From Gnetum montanum (taxonomy: Eukaryota > Streptophyta > Gnetopsida > Gnetales > Gnetaceae), in contig MNCI01033650.1 of NCBI GenBank assembly GCA_015680685.1, positions 667,305 through 731,304 on the forward strand: a stretch of DNA of 64,000 nucleotides, read 5' to 3'. How positions within the stretch are numbered: position 1 is the first letter of the stretch; every line of letters begins with the position of its first letter. The notes below the pieces were generated by a model. The model did no database searches and had not been told where the DNA came from. It saw only the letters and a list, made by a program, of their open reading frames with translations. Positions 1 through 11,239 of the stretch are shown here, piece by piece. The position numbers were made by a program, and so were the translations under genes.

Positions 1-571
1 TCAACATATCAAAGTAATTTTTCATTGTATTAGGCCATTCTTTTACCTTGGCATTGGATCTAAGGGCTTCATCATATTGATCTAATTTTACTTTCTTAGC
101 ATGAACATGAGTCAGCGATTCTCTGGGTGCATTATGCCAATTCTTGTATCCCTCATCTTTGGTTTCTACTTTGATCTAGAAAAGGGATATCAGTATCCTA
201 GTGACTAGTAGGTGGGGGTTGATTTCTATGTGGATCCCTAGGGGGAAGTTGATCCTGATCTTTATGTTGATCTCTAGGTGGAAGATGGCTAGGATTTGAA
301 GGTTGAGAGAGATGATTAGGTATTTACTTGATAGAGTCTGCAAAGGAATCCATATTTCCTTGCATGTCTAACCATTTATCCTCCAAAATTTGAGATAATT
401 TCTTAATATATTTGAACATATTTTACATCTATGTCTCATATCCTTGATTTGATTGACGAAGCTCTTCTTGAACACCCTTTATCTCATTAATTTGATCATC
501 AAGGGCATTCATCTAATCATTAACTAGGGTCTCTATCACTCTCCAATGTATTCTTTGGGTTTTGAACATTA
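1..571 (-). pseudogene. Decayed Gag-like reading frame
   Basis: Read on the minus strand, about 571 down to 305 keeps one frame with only three internal stops (TAG, TAG, TAA, all one transition from sense codons). It encodes a charged, glutamine- and glutamate-rich stretch (DDQINEIKGVQEELRQSNQ) that looks like a coiled coil. A second open stretch runs from about 175 to 1 and contains NWHNAPRESLTHVHAKK. Such N-terminal coiled coils are usual in Gag of plant LTR retrotransposons, but I could not assign a family. It runs off the left edge of the window, so its LTR is not seen. A retroelement origin is inferred from composition and context. Confidence 0.35.
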
Positions 572-1195
572 GTAAGATGAAAAAATTAGGTGTGTCGACA
601 ATCCTTAGCCTCTATGGTCCTTTTCATGGATTTTGAAATAGTTAATCAATTATAGAAGTGGTTGAAATTATCATGAATTTTTACTTGCCCATAAAATCCT
701 AATTTGTTTTGGGACCTTAAATAATGGATTAAAAGCTAATTTTCTAATGCCCAAAAGCTAACTCTAATCATTCCATTGAGTAATCTATTAGAATCAATTT
801 TTGTCTAGTTGAAAATGAACTTTGAATTCAAAAGTTATGGTTATATTTAAGTGGCAAAAGCTTACATGATTTTTAAAACTTCTCGAGAGGTCACCCATCC
901 CAATTCTACTCCAAGACAATCATGCTTAATTATGAAATTCTTATTCTTGTTACCAACATGCCAAATTCTAATTTTAAAAATTATTTCTGTGCATTTTTTG
1001 ATTTAAATCAACTCATCAACGATGGGAATTTTGAATTTCTCAATAATTGATGAAAAAAATTCTTCTATCATTAGAGGCAAGGTGGCTATCGAATAAGGAT
1101 GGTGGTGAGGTAGGGAACACACCTGACGGTAGTGATAAGTGGAGGTGCATGTTGGTGGCAGCAGGGGAAGGGGGTTGCACTAGGCGGCACAACCC
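572..1195. other. No gene recognised
   Basis: AT-rich sequence. Two opposing open frames cover 1040-1375 but neither resembles a known protein, and they overlap the short repeats that follow. Confidence 0.4.
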
Positions 1196-1300
1196 CATTC
1201 TAAGGCTCATGCGACCATCTTTAAGGCTTGTGTGGCCCTCTCTAGGACCTGTATAGCTTGTCTCAAGGCTCTTGCAACCATTCTTAGGGCTTGCACATCC
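1196..1300. repeat. Degenerate 21-24 bp tandem repeat
   Basis: About five units built on CATTCTTAAGGCTTGTG-like sequence (for example AAGGCTCATGCGACCAT, then TTAAGGCTTGTGTGGCC, then CAAGGCTCTTGCAACCAT). Units are imperfect and spaced 21-24 bp apart. Confidence 0.45.
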
Positions 1301-1424
1301 AACATTGTCTTGACATGATCCAAGCAGGGCTTGCACAGTCCACATAAACGTCCATGCAGCCCTCGCAAGGGCCAATACAACCTACGTAAAGAGGTAGTGT
1401 TCTATGTGAGTTTTTGGGGTTTTG

Positions 1425-1660
1425 GAATGCTAGTAATTCATGGTGTCAAGGGTGCTTGTAATCAATGATGTTGTTGGTACCTATTATGCACCAAGGATGC
1501 CTATAATTAATAGTGCTGGGAGTGCCTGTAATCGATGTCCCCATCGATGCCAATGAAGTGCTAAGGGTAACTATAAGCAATGATGCTTGAAGTGCCTATA
1601 ATTTACAATGCTAAGAGTGCCTATAATCTATGACTTTAGGGATGCTTATAATCCATGGCA
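1425..1660. repeat. Degenerate tandem repeat, unit about 30-40 bp
   Basis: About seven imperfect units share a core like AGTGCCTATAATCAATGATG (gtgcttgtaatcaatgatg, atgcctataattaatagtg, gtgcctgtaatcgatg, gtgcctataatttacaatg, gtgcctataatctatgac, atgcttataatccatgg). They are too divergent to give long clean frames. Confidence 0.55.
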
Positions 1661-2270
1661 CCACTAAGGGCAGAGTAGTAGGCAATAATTGAGTAGTGGC
1701 AAGGCAGTGCATGGTGTGGTTGGGCAACAAGGTGGCATGTGGAGGGCAGTTGGATGGGTTTTGTTGAGTACATCATGGTTTGGTGCCATTGGGTGCATCA
1801 TTATTGGTTTTCATTGATACATCATGGCTATCAGCCCCTTGGGGTTGATCGTTGGCCAACTAGGCCTATGAGTCCTAATGTAGCTGGTAGTAGGGTTGGT
1901 CGTTGCCCATGCAATGGTTTTTTTTCTTGAGAAATCATTGGGGATTAGGGTGAAATACACAATATTCTACTTTTCATTTTTTTTAAATAAAAATTTAAAA
2001 AAATTAATTTTAAAAAGTTAAAAAAATAGTTTTTAAAATTTCAAACTACATGTAACTCGAGAAATGCTGTATCTTCCAAACCATAAGTTAGATTTCAATG
2101 AAATTGGTATCATTGGAATTATCTTAGAGAGCACTATGCATTAAGATAATGTCATTTTGGTGGACCTAACAATCACAAAATCACAAAAAGTGATCATTAG
2201 CTTTATTTAATTATTAATTAACTTAAGTTGATACTTCCTCTTTACTCCTTGTAAGATTCTTATGATTCTT
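1661..2270. other. No gene recognised
   Basis: Includes a very AT-rich run at about 1970-2045. The short frame 1739-1930 has no recognisable product. Confidence 0.4.
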
Positions 2271-2549
2271 TTATAAATACATGGAATAAGTCTTTACCCA
2301 TCATAACATAGTATCAGTGAAATATTGAAGAATTTCATGAATGGAGAGGATTGAAAATTTCTACTAGCAACATAAAGGATTTTAATCATCAACATCATGG
2401 CCCCAAATCATCTTGTTCAGGCTTCTTCTTCAGCTCTATCTCAAGCTCAAACTTCTTCAGGTAGCTTTGTGTCCATTCTTTTGCAGCAAAATAATGCAGT
2501 TATAGCTTCGAATTGTGTGCATAATTTACTTGGAGTGGAGGAGTTTTAA
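2271..2549 (+). mobile_element. Possible 5' leader of an LTR retroelement (TATA, PBS-like site, short ORF)
   Basis: TATAAATA at 2272-2279 is followed by TAGTATCAGTGA at 2309-2320, which resembles the initiator tRNA-Met primer site TGGTATCAGAGC at 10 of 12 positions. Downstream an ATG at 2397 opens a 50-codon frame ending at 2549, beginning MAPNHLVQASSSALSQAQ. This order (LTR end, PBS, Gag start) suits a Copia- or Gypsy-type element. The TATA box is unusually close to the PBS, no second LTR was found, and the peptide is not a recognised Gag, so this is a weak call. Confidence 0.25.
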
Positions 2550-4632
2550 TATCTTACTACTTAACAATTGTCTAAATTACTTATCTTCCTTATTTTCAAG
2601 ATATCATATTGCAAAAGCTTAATAGTTGAATGGTGTAATCAATACAATAAAAATGGAAGTTCTATTTTACAATTAGTTTTTGGAGTACTAGCAATTATGC
2701 TTGTTGAAATTAAAACAATTTTTGATTTTCACTATGGGAAGGATCCTTTAATTCCCTTGGGTTTCTCTCCTAATTTTAAATTATTTTTCCAAAATGAATT
2801 ATTTGATTATGTTATTGATTTTGTTGTTAGCAAAAGCCAATTTATTTGTGGTGATTTTATTAATGAAATTCATTTTGAATTATGCTAATTCATTCATATC
2901 AAGGTCTCATGGTGTCATTATTAGGCCTGTGTTAGCATCTATTCCATTTATATATGTCATGGCACTAAAAATGATATAGTTTATGATTGGTTCTTATCTT
3001 GTTTTTATACCTTATACAATGCCAAGAATGACATTGATGCTACCAAAAAATCCCCAAAATCCTTATACCATACATTATGTACCCTTGATCATGTGTTTAA
3101 TCCTAAGTTTTGATCCTACCACCAGACCTTTTAGTCATTACAATCCCAATTTATGTCCTAAATTTGGTGAAGAGGATAGAATTATAAAGAGTAAGATCGA
3201 GGATGGTAAGAAAGGTCAATTGGTTTTGTAGTAAGCCAGAAATTAAGGAGGAGGCAATGAGGTACTTTGTATGTTCATGTCTGTTATATTTCTGGTGTTA
3301 CTTATGTTTCTTCATGAATTTATTTATAGTGCAATCTAGGATGTAGAATGAATCAATCTAAGATGCACAACTTTCAAGAGAAGATGCTTAGACTGCATAG
3401 ACTAAAGGTGCTTCATGTTTTGGAAGGGTTCATCCTCAACAATAAATCAAACTTACCAGCTTCATGGTATATATATATATAATAACCTAGTTTATTATTT
3501 TACTAGCTTTTGTAAAAAAAATCTTTTTTTATAGAGGTAATTTATTGGAAAAAGTTCTAGCAGCCGAGTAATTAGACAAAAAACCCAACAATAATCTCAA
3601 CAACAAAGTATAAGATAAGGGAAAAGAACTAGAGGTAAGTTTTAATTATTTTAAGATTTAAATGCTTCTCTTTTCTTCTTCTTATATGATGTTGATCTTT
3701 TTTGCATTACAAATGTATTTGGATCGAAGGTACCTCATCCAAGAAATGAAGAGAGATGATGTAGGTGCCAATTCTGAACAAACTCCCATTTCTTCATCTC
3801 CCATTCCTCCATATAAATCACTATGCATGACATTGATTCTAGCGATGCCAAGTTCCTTTCCACAAGTGATGCCAACACTAGCTCTTGAATCTATTCTAGT
3901 AATTCCTTCTTTCTTTATCTTGGGTTCTCCTTATTCAATGGGATAGATAGTGGTGGCTACCAAAGATGAACTTATGCTACTTTGGTGTCTTAGCCAACAA
4001 ATTTACAATAACACACCCTACTTTGTTTGTGAAAATGTCTACCACATATAGGAATCCTAGTCATGCAACTTCAGGGAAGACTATGAATTAGTATAAGCTA
4101 GTGCTTCATTATCTTTCCATCCAATTTTCAAGGATGCTTTAGAAGTTAAAGATCTAGAGAAAATCTTAGGAGAATTGGAGAGTGCTACATGCCTAGCTCG
4201 CCATCTACAATCCCATGAATAGTTTCTTTAAATTGATAATGATTGGCTTTAGGTAAGTAGTTGTTGTTCTTTTCTCTTCCCCTTTTCTTCTTTCTATTTT
4301 ATTTTTTGTTCATAATTCATAATTTTAATCTTATTTTATGCAGAGGAAAGAGAAGAAATGGTAAAAAGACATGGATGATTAATCAATTCAAATGGAGATG
4401 TTGAAAATCCAACACAAAGGAAAGGAGGAATCAGTGGCTACCACAAGAGGTGCCACTAAATACATCAAGCAAGAATGGAGTTGTTCACTTAATTCTTCAC
4501 ATTCACCACATTCATAATCATTATAATGGAAACATCATAAAATACTTGACAATTGAATTAACTAATAAATGAACAACTGGTACATGGAATATGAAAGAAA
4601 AATGAAAAAATTTTATTAATAACAGAGAGTAT
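2550..4632. other. AT-rich sequence with unassigned open frames
   Basis: Short plus-strand frames (2568-2888, 2983-3231, 3662-3946) and a frame near 4140-4220 ending LARHLQSHE show protein-like composition but match nothing I recognise. They could be remnants of the element whose leader may lie at 2271-2549. A (TA)n microsatellite sits at about 3466-3482. Confidence 0.3.
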
Positions 4633-4881
4633 TGTAATGCCCTCTAGGTTATCTTCCCATGTTACTTAAGCCTTAGAGGCAATCTGACATGATCACCATA
4701 GTTAGGCTATCCAGCCAAAGGGGGTGATCAATTCCTTCTTGTCCCCTTTCACCTAGCTCCTGTCACGTGCCTTTCCAAAACATGAATAATTGTAACTTGT
4801 CATAATGAGGTATCCCTTCAATTAAAGGTTAATTACATTTTATAATATGTTTTCACCCTTAACAAGGAACAAGATGTTACA
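4633..4881 (-). repeat. 3' LTR of C1
   Basis: The segment begins TGTAATGCCC and ends GATGTTACA, giving the inverted TGTAA...TTACA ends typical of chromovirus LTRs. It directly abuts a minus-strand polypurine tract (reverse complement of 4882-4898, GAGTGGGAGAGCTAGTA), which fixes this boundary. Its 249 bp is short compared with the roughly 900-bp LTRs of R2, so C1 and R2 are different subfamilies. Confidence 0.6.
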
Positions 4882-4899
4882 TACTAGCTCTCCCACTCT

Positions 4900-6200
4900 T
4901 AAAAAGGTAAATTAAGTAAACAAGAAAGTAGGTGTAGAAGTGATCTTTCACTTGACAAGTTTATTCTCATGAACTCATATAACATCATCAGTAGTTTGAT
5001 CCTCCAAATATATTAAGTACTCATGCCTATTCACTGCATCAGTGTTAAAAGCTTTTCTCTTCTTGAGTATGATCACCTTCCTTTCTTGTGAAGGCTTGGA
5101 CTTGTTGATAGTTCCCTTCAACTCATAAATGCTACTCTACAAAATTTCATCATCTATTGATCCATCGTAATGCATAAGATCTATACCATTAAAAGAAAAA
5201 GACATACATCATTTTTTAAGTTAATTTTGAAAGCATTGTTATTAATTTTGACCTTTATCCTAAAAGGATCCATCTTTTCAACCTTCAATTTTGAAAAGTT
5301 AACATCTCAAGTAAACTTGAAAAAGATCACCAATAGTGAATTTTGGTTTCTTCTTACTCTCATTCCTCTTTAGGATTCTTTCTTCAGCATTCTTCTCAAG
5401 ATTTTACTTCACTTAACCATGAAGATCCTTCATCTCTTACACAAAATCAACACTCAATTAAGCTTGTCCATCAAAGCTCCTAAAATTATCCATAATTTTT
5501 GTACAAATGCCATAGTTAACACCAAATGGGCTCTTATAACTAGCAATGTGAAAAGCATCATTATAGGAATACTTAGCATGACATAATAAGTTATCCCACC
5601 TATTAGATTGTTCTTCATACAAACATCTCAAATTATTAAGCAAAGATTTATTGGCCACTTTATTTGACTATCAAACTGAGGATGACGTGCACTAAAAATT
5701 CAACTTTATTCCTAAACTCTTTAAAAGAAGCCTCTGAAAATGACAAGTCAACTTGGAGTCTCTATCACTAATAATATTCAATAGAATCCCATCCAACTTC
5801 ATAACATGTTAGAAAAACAAGTTTGCAATATTAGATGTGTCACTCATTTTTTTGCATGAAATGAAGTATGCCATCTCAGGGAATTTTTTCACTACCACAA
5901 AGATAGCATCATGCTCACTTTTGGTCTTTAGAATTCCACTCATAAAGTCCATTGACATAGTTTCCTTAGGACACTTGGGGATTGACAAAGGCATATAATG
6001 TTCATTAAAACCTTTGCCACCCTTGAATTTCTAATATGTTAAGCACTCCACAAATTTGAAGACTTCAGAGGCCATTTTAGGACAAAATAGTGCCTACCCA
6101 TGAGCTCCAATGTTTTATCTCTATCCATGTGACTTTTCATGCCACCATAAATTTTTTCAACCAAAATCTCTTTTACTTAAATCATAATTAGGAACACAAA
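4900..6200 (-). pseudogene. Integrase with C-terminal chromodomain (C1), broken
   Basis: Minus strand, 5' to 3': a decayed zinc-binding region (about 6170-6000); a core starting with SMDFMSG (within 5994-5809), holding the first catalytic Asp; SDRDSK near 5775-5755, holding the second; then HPQFDSQIK near 5690, where the catalytic Glu expected in the GQTE motif is Lys. The core continues in 5658-5458 (YSYNDAF, KSPFGVNYG). The chromodomain remnant RHEYLIYLED lies at 5028-4999. In live elements this enzyme inserts the cDNA and the chromodomain targets chromatin. Multiple stops and the lost Glu make this copy dead. Confidence 0.75.
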
Positions 6201-6640
6201 CCTTGCCATTCTTGAAGAATAGGTCATTTTAAATATGATAGTTCATCCATTGGTTTATCCTACTCAACAAATATTTTTTAAGGCTTCTCCAAGCCTACCC
6301 AAAATCTAAATAATGTTCATATAAAAAACAAATTCACTTGTATCTCCACATGAGAAATGTCGAAATTCAACATATGCATCCTAGAAAATTCATGTAGTAC
6401 CACATTGGCATTTTTACTCTTGTGCTAGAGTATAAAATTGAAGTCCTATAATTGTGCCACCCATTTCATATGTTTGGCCCTTAACTTCTTTTGAAAATTA
6501 TGAAATTGAACTAGTTTATGGTTAATCATCAAAGTGAACTCTTTAGGCAATAAATAATTCCTCTAATGTTTGATTGCTTAAAGAATAGTGTACAATTTCT
6601 TCTCATTTATGCTATATATATTCCTTCACTTATTCAACTT
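6201..6640 (-). pseudogene. RNase H C-terminal part (C1), broken
   Basis: Minus-strand translation between about 6560 and 6380 gives KEFTLMINHKLVQFHNFQKK, followed by RAKHMKWVAQL and HKSKNANVVLHEFSR. This matches the gypsy RNase H end pattern (TDHxAL, AKWxxxLxDY, HxxGxxNxVADALSR). Stops interrupt it. It is the last part of C1 that aligns with R2 (R2 equivalent about 12,990-12,800). Confidence 0.65.
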
Positions 6641-6684
6641 CTCTAAAACTTCTAAAAATACATCAAACCCAAATATTTTGAGAG

Positions 6685-7498
6685 AAAATACAATTATGAG
6701 AAAATAAGAAAACTATCTTCTATTAAGCCTAGAAGAAGATTACAAATACAATGAAATCATAATCCCATAGAATAACAACACTTACATACTCAATATTATT
6801 GTAGAGTAAGAGTCTCTATAGCCACATACATGATCAATCTTAAGGCATGGTATAATTGATCTAGACCTCTTCCTTACATAAAAGACTAAGATCTAACATA
6901 GGTAGAGACACAATGATGAATATCACATACATAATTAACCACAAAGATGCGCATAACTCTTATGTAATATCTCTTAACTTTGTGCACATTCCTCTTACAA
7001 AACATGTAAACAAGATAAATATTTATCAATTTCAAAACTAAAACCTTAGAAAATTTTTTTCCAAGACCAATGTAGATATTCCTAAAAGTTTTCAATCTTG
7101 GGCTCAATATTCCTAGCTATTCCCAAATTGCAACTACCATCTTTGAGCTTTTTCCTAATCGAACAGGACACCTATAAGAATAGCAAGATGTCTCTCTATC
7201 AAACCTAGGTTGTAGGAAATTTTTCTACATGTAAGACAAGATGTATCCTTTGGAGATTATATGTCTCTTGCATAAATAAGAAGTCTCCCTAGAGATGTTT
7301 CCTCTTAGGCCAAGACATCTCCCTCCTAGTAAAATATGTTTCCTATGAACTATTAGCTCTTAGGGAAGATGTCTCCAATGCATGCCCAATTTTAAGGCAA
7401 GACATCTAAAAAGGTATAAGATTTCTTCCAAGATACTTGAAACCTTCAGTCTTCTACCTATATGGATGAATAAGGGATTAAAAAGAGGTATCCCTACA
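6685..7498 (-). repeat. 3' LTR of R2, outer end truncated
   Basis: Aligns by eye with 16,085-16,920 through shared blocks such as AATAGAAGATAG-type starts, CACATACATAATTAACCACA, and the ending TACACTAG. The plus-strand right end TCCCTACA (to 7498) abuts a minus-strand purine tract (reverse complement of 7499-7514, TAGGTGAGAGAGCTAG). The left 60 or so bases of the right LTR have no counterpart here, so the outer end was lost at the junction with C1. It contains a cluster of AGATGTCT/AGACATCT octamers. Confidence 0.65.
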
Positions 7499-7515
7499 CT
7501 AGCTCTCTCACCTAT

Positions 7516-8126
7516 CAAAAAGTAAACTCAGGTGATCAAGGGAATATAGGTAGAAGTTATTCCTCAGTCAAGAAGTTTGGTCACATGGATCCATATAGCA
7601 TCACTAGTAGTTGGATCCTTTCAATGGATCAAATACTCATGCCTCTTCACTCTACAAGTGTTGGAAGCTTGTCTCTTCTTGAGTATCATTACCTTCCTCT
7701 TTTGTAAAGGCTTGGACTTATCAATAGCCCCCTTCAACTCATCGATGCTGCCCTACAAGATTTCATCATCTATTGGTATATGATAATTCTTAAGATCCAT
7801 AACCTTAAAAATAGAAGGCACACCCACATTATTTGATAAATTAATTTCAAAAGCATTATCATTAATTTTAGTTTTTGTCCTAGAAGGATCCATCTTTTTA
7901 ACCTTTAATTTTGAGAAGCCAACACCTCTTAATCATTTCTTCTTCAAATTCATCAAAATAAGATTAATAATAGTAAATTTAGGTTTCCTCTTAATCTCAT
8001 TCCTTTTTAGGATTCTTTCTTGAGCCTTCTTCTAAAGATTTTACTTTACTTGAGCAAGAAGATCCCTCATCTCTTACACAAAATCAACACTCAATTGAGC
8101 TTCTTCATTAAAGCTTCTAACATTGG
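7516..8126 (-). pseudogene. Integrase C-terminus and chromodomain (R2)
   Basis: Minus strand from 7760 to 7565 reads SIDELKGAIDKSKPLQKRK, VMILKKRQAS, then RVKRHEYLIH (7647-7618), a stop, and KDPTTSDAIW. The stop TGA stands where chromodomains have a conserved Trp (HWK). This is the Y-L-x-W-K plus A-x-W pattern of chromodomains at the end of chromovirus integrase. The segment from about 8126 to 7780 is the linker following the integrase core. It parallels C1 at 4960-5480. Confidence 0.7.
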
Positions 8127-8697
8127 TAACCATGTAACAAACCACTTCTCCTTGAGTTTTTGCATTAACGATTGTAATAGTCTTTTGGTGTGTTTGTGTG
8201 CATGTTTTGTTGACAAGTTGTGTGTGTGCTTTTTTTGGACTATGGTGGAAATGGCTAATTGGAATAGTAATAAATTTGTTGACTAGATTTTTATATGTAT
8301 TATGATTAAATGTTTAAATACTTTATGCATAAGAAATATGATTTGAAATACATGTTGGGAATGTTTTAAAATAATAATGATAAATAATATATGGGAAACA
8401 AAATATTTTCTATTCTATTTTAATAGAGATGCTGAGAAACAAAAGAAAAATAGAGGACAATACTCTAAGGTACGCCTTAGGAGCTAAAACATGTATGTTG
8501 AGATGCAAAAGAATGTTCATATTGAGGAACTTAACCTATGAATCAAGTTGGAGGAACCTGACCCATGAATCAGGGATATTGTGTGCAAATACTGTAGCTT
8601 TATATTTTAACATTTTTATTTTATTTTATCTAAATGTGATGCATTGATTTTTTTTAGTTTAAAATAGTAGAGTATAAGTACCCTCTCCATTGTTGTA

Positions 8698-8720
8698 GAA
8701 AGGTCACGTGATGACCTTTC
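8698..8720. promoter_or_regulatory. Perfect inverted repeat with central CACGTG
   Basis: GAAAGGTCA (8698-8706) and its exact complement TGACCTTTC (8712-8720) flank CGTGA. The centre reads TCACGTGA, which contains the G-box core CACGTG. Any function as a protein-binding site is inference. Confidence 0.35.
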
Positions 8721-9053
8721 AAGGCTCGTAAGACGATCGAAAAATTCACATCGTTGATGACCTGAAAAAGAAAGTGCCTTATTTGATTATGTATCTTGAA
8801 TTTACCTTATCATGAATCTATTTGAAAACTCTTTCCTTGCATCTTATGACAATTCTGAATGATAAAGAGATAGATATTATTCCAGAATGTTTTGTAATTA
8901 TCAAGAGAAATTGAACCTAAGATCTAGCAAAATCTAAATTCTAAATATTAAAAATTATTGACTTAGGAATTGAACTTGCAACCTGTGAATATACATATTT
9001 CATTGATTTTATTATAGTGATCGTGAAGAGAATTGAACTCATGACCCATTGCT

Positions 9054-9069
9054 AGAGAGAGAGAGAGAA
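9054..9069. repeat. (AG)n microsatellite
   Basis: About eight uninterrupted AG units. Confidence 0.8.
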
Positions 9070-9220
9070 CTTTAAAAAGAAAGAAAAGAATACGAACAGT
9101 CCCCAAGAAGTCAATTACAAGAAACCATTTATTATCCCTTATTCCACATACAAATAGGAAGAGAAGGAGAGGAAAAAATAGGACACACACAAGGCAAAAG
9201 TAGCTTTGTGGAACACAAAA

Positions 9221-9243
9221 AGAAGAAGAAGAAGAAGAAGAAG
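9221..9243. repeat. (AAG)n microsatellite
   Basis: About seven AGA/AAG triplets. They produce the low-complexity Ser/Leu/Phe runs seen in minus-strand frames here. Confidence 0.8.
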
Positions 9244-10409
9244 GATACATCAACAAGAATTGTGGCTGTGAAGGGAGAGAAGTTTGTTGCTGCTACAAGA
9301 GATAGCAAAGGGAAAGAAAACAAGTGTGGCATAGAAATCCAATATTCCAATAATTCCTCCTAGTAAGTAAGATATCTAATCAAGGAGGTAAAATGATCCA
9401 TCTTTGTTATGTTTGATAATGGCTAGAAAGAGTTGATTTTCTCGAACTTTTCTGTTCTTGCTTGTCTAACCACCTTCACAATGGTTGTATGAAAATATCA
9501 ATATTGTTGTAAGATTAGACTTTTTTTTTTTTGAAATCCTTTATTACCTTTTGTTTGGATCTCTTCACCCATCCTTGGATGAGAGTTGTTTTTGTAATGA
9601 TTCAGAAATACCCATAATGATTTGGGGCATTTTTGGCAAAGGATTGCCAATAGGGGTTATGGATGCCTGATGTGAGGATTGGTACTACTAGCAAAAAGTG
9701 AGAGTATCCTTGGGCCCATTGATAATTTTGAATTGTTGAATTCTTGGATTTTGGTTGATAAACCCTCCCCTTTTGAATGCATAAATCTTGGATCTGAATC
9801 TTGAATAATACTTTTTTCCCTATACCTTCTCAAGTTTGATTTTAATATCTTTCTATAAGCTGATGGAGTGGGGGAAAACCTAGGATGTTAATTTATGGTT
9901 GTGATCTATCTATTCTCTACTATTGAACATATGAATTTCCTGATTAAATGATTACTACTAAAATGGTTATAAGAGTTAAATTCAGATCTTGTTTTTGTTT
10001 GTGGCTAGAAATTATAAAATATTATTATGTGATTGAACAAATATGAGATTATTAATTTATCTACTTATGTGGTCATTTCTTTGGTTTTCAAATGTGCAAA
10101 TGATCTTGATTAAATATTTATTTTTGGGTTGAATAATAAAAAGTTTGATTTTTTTTATCTAATGAATCTTGCACAAATATTTTACTATGTCAATTTCTTT
10201 TTAAAATTATCTCTTAATTCTTAAATTAATATTAATTGACCTATTTTTGAGCTAGATCTAGGCATTATTGATCTTGTTTTAATTTTATAGGTTAATGCTA
10301 ATTTGATTTTTGTAGAAAGAAAGCCACCTGGGCATTTTTCTTTCAACTAGCTTTCTTTTTAGCAAGCTTCAGCTGCTAGCTCTTGCTCCCTATGAATGGG
10401 TGTTATAGT

Positions 10410-10625
10410 TAACTATCTTTGAACAAAATTCATAGTTAACGTACAGTGGGCTCTTTCTAATAGCAACATGAAAAGCATTATTGTAGGAAAACCCAACATT
10501 AAATTGTCCTTCACACAAATATCTCAAAATATTAAGCAACCATTTATTAATCACTTTAGTTTGACCATTTGAATAAGAATGATATGCACCAGAAACATTT
10601 AAAGTGACTGTAGTAACCAAAAATG
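10410..10625 (-). pseudogene. Integrase core, C-terminal half (R2)
   Basis: Minus-strand frame 10,632-10,390 reads TLNVSGAYHSYSNGQTKVIN and later SYNNAFHVAIRKSPLYVNYE. This matches the chromovirus integrase pattern LN.S.AYHPQTDGQTE.VN...YN.A.H....SPF..VYG. The catalytic Glu of GQTE is Lys. The frame continues upstream into 12,157-12,646, from which it is separated by the 1,531-bp insertion. Confidence 0.75.
10617..10625. repeat. 9-bp target site duplication, left copy
   Basis: CCAAAAATG, identical to 12,157-12,165. On the minus strand it encodes the HFW of the integrase SHFW motif. Removing the intervening 1,531 bp plus one copy restores the expected integrase order. Confidence 0.7.
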
Positions 10626-10691
10626 TTGACAACTAGAATGCCGAGGAATTCGCGAGTGCACAGCCTTAACCTTGCCTCCGCGTGAGGGCAT

Positions 10692-10994
10692 TTGATAGGA
10701 AATGGAGGTGGAGTGTCGTGGACAATTTTGTTAATTAAAAAAATGACTTTTTTGGCTGCAGCTGGGGTATTGGGTGCAACTGGCAGGTGGCGTGGTTATT
10801 CAAAAATGCAAGCGTTGACGGTGTTTTCTGAAGTACTGAGGTCGACTAAGCTTGAGCATAGCAAAGTTTCTCAGCACAAGACTGGTGGTGCAAGTGTGCA
10901 AAAAACATGTAAAATAGCAAAAAATGCGAATGTAGTACTGTATGTCAAAGAAAATGCTTTAAATGCAATAGAGGAAATGCTTAAAATGCAATAG
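10692..10994 (+). other. Unrecognised 100-codon open frame
   Basis: It starts near the left end of the 1,531-bp insertion and ends at the TAG after KNANVVLYVKENALNAIEEM. It is Lys/Ala-rich at its end, with no domain, signal or membrane segment I recognise. The 3' part contains repeated AAATGC words that recur as simple sequence, so it may be a chance frame. Confidence 0.2.
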
Positions 10995-11239
10995 AGTTTG
11001 AGAGAAAGAAAGAAAGAATGGTACCACCCTAGACGGGGAGTGTAGCAATTACAATTAGGTTTTCTAGCCTTGGGTGCCAAATGGTGCTCTAAGATGCCAA
11101 CTGCTACTTGAATTTTCTAGGCAAATGCTTCAAATGCCCATTTCTAGAATGAACTGCCAACCCATAGAGTGTGGCATGTGGGGGTATTTATAAGCTTAGG
11201 TTTAGCGTGAAGTGCAAATCGAGTGCCATGTGGCAAAGG

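Larger units (their letters stand above)
4633..6660 (-). mobile_element. Element C1: truncated Ty3/gypsy chromovirus, minus strand
   Basis: From left to right on the plus strand the copy shows a 249-bp LTR (4633-4881), a polypurine tract, a chromodomain, the integrase and the tail of RNase H. That is the 3' half of a gypsy element read backwards. Similarity to R2 stops near 6640. RT, protease, gag and the other LTR are absent, and the sequence then passes into the truncated left LTR of R2. The chromodomain assigns it to the chromovirus branch. Confidence 0.75.
8134..10409. mobile_element. About 2.28-kb insertion into R2 integrase, type unresolved
   Basis: Alignment of R2 with C1 breaks at about 8127 and resumes at about 10,410. 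The flanks are TAACCAT (8127-8133) and TAACTAT (10,410-10,416), a possible 7-bp target duplication with one transition. The insert starts TGTAACA (from 8133) and ends TGTTATA (10,401-10,407), like decayed TGTAACA...TGTTACA LTR ends, so it may be a solo LTR. It contains no recognisable protein. Purine microsatellites and a hairpin lie inside. Confidence 0.45.

Noticed and set aside
5170-5373. Plus-strand frame within C1
   Set aside because: Antisense of the integrase-chromodomain linker of C1.
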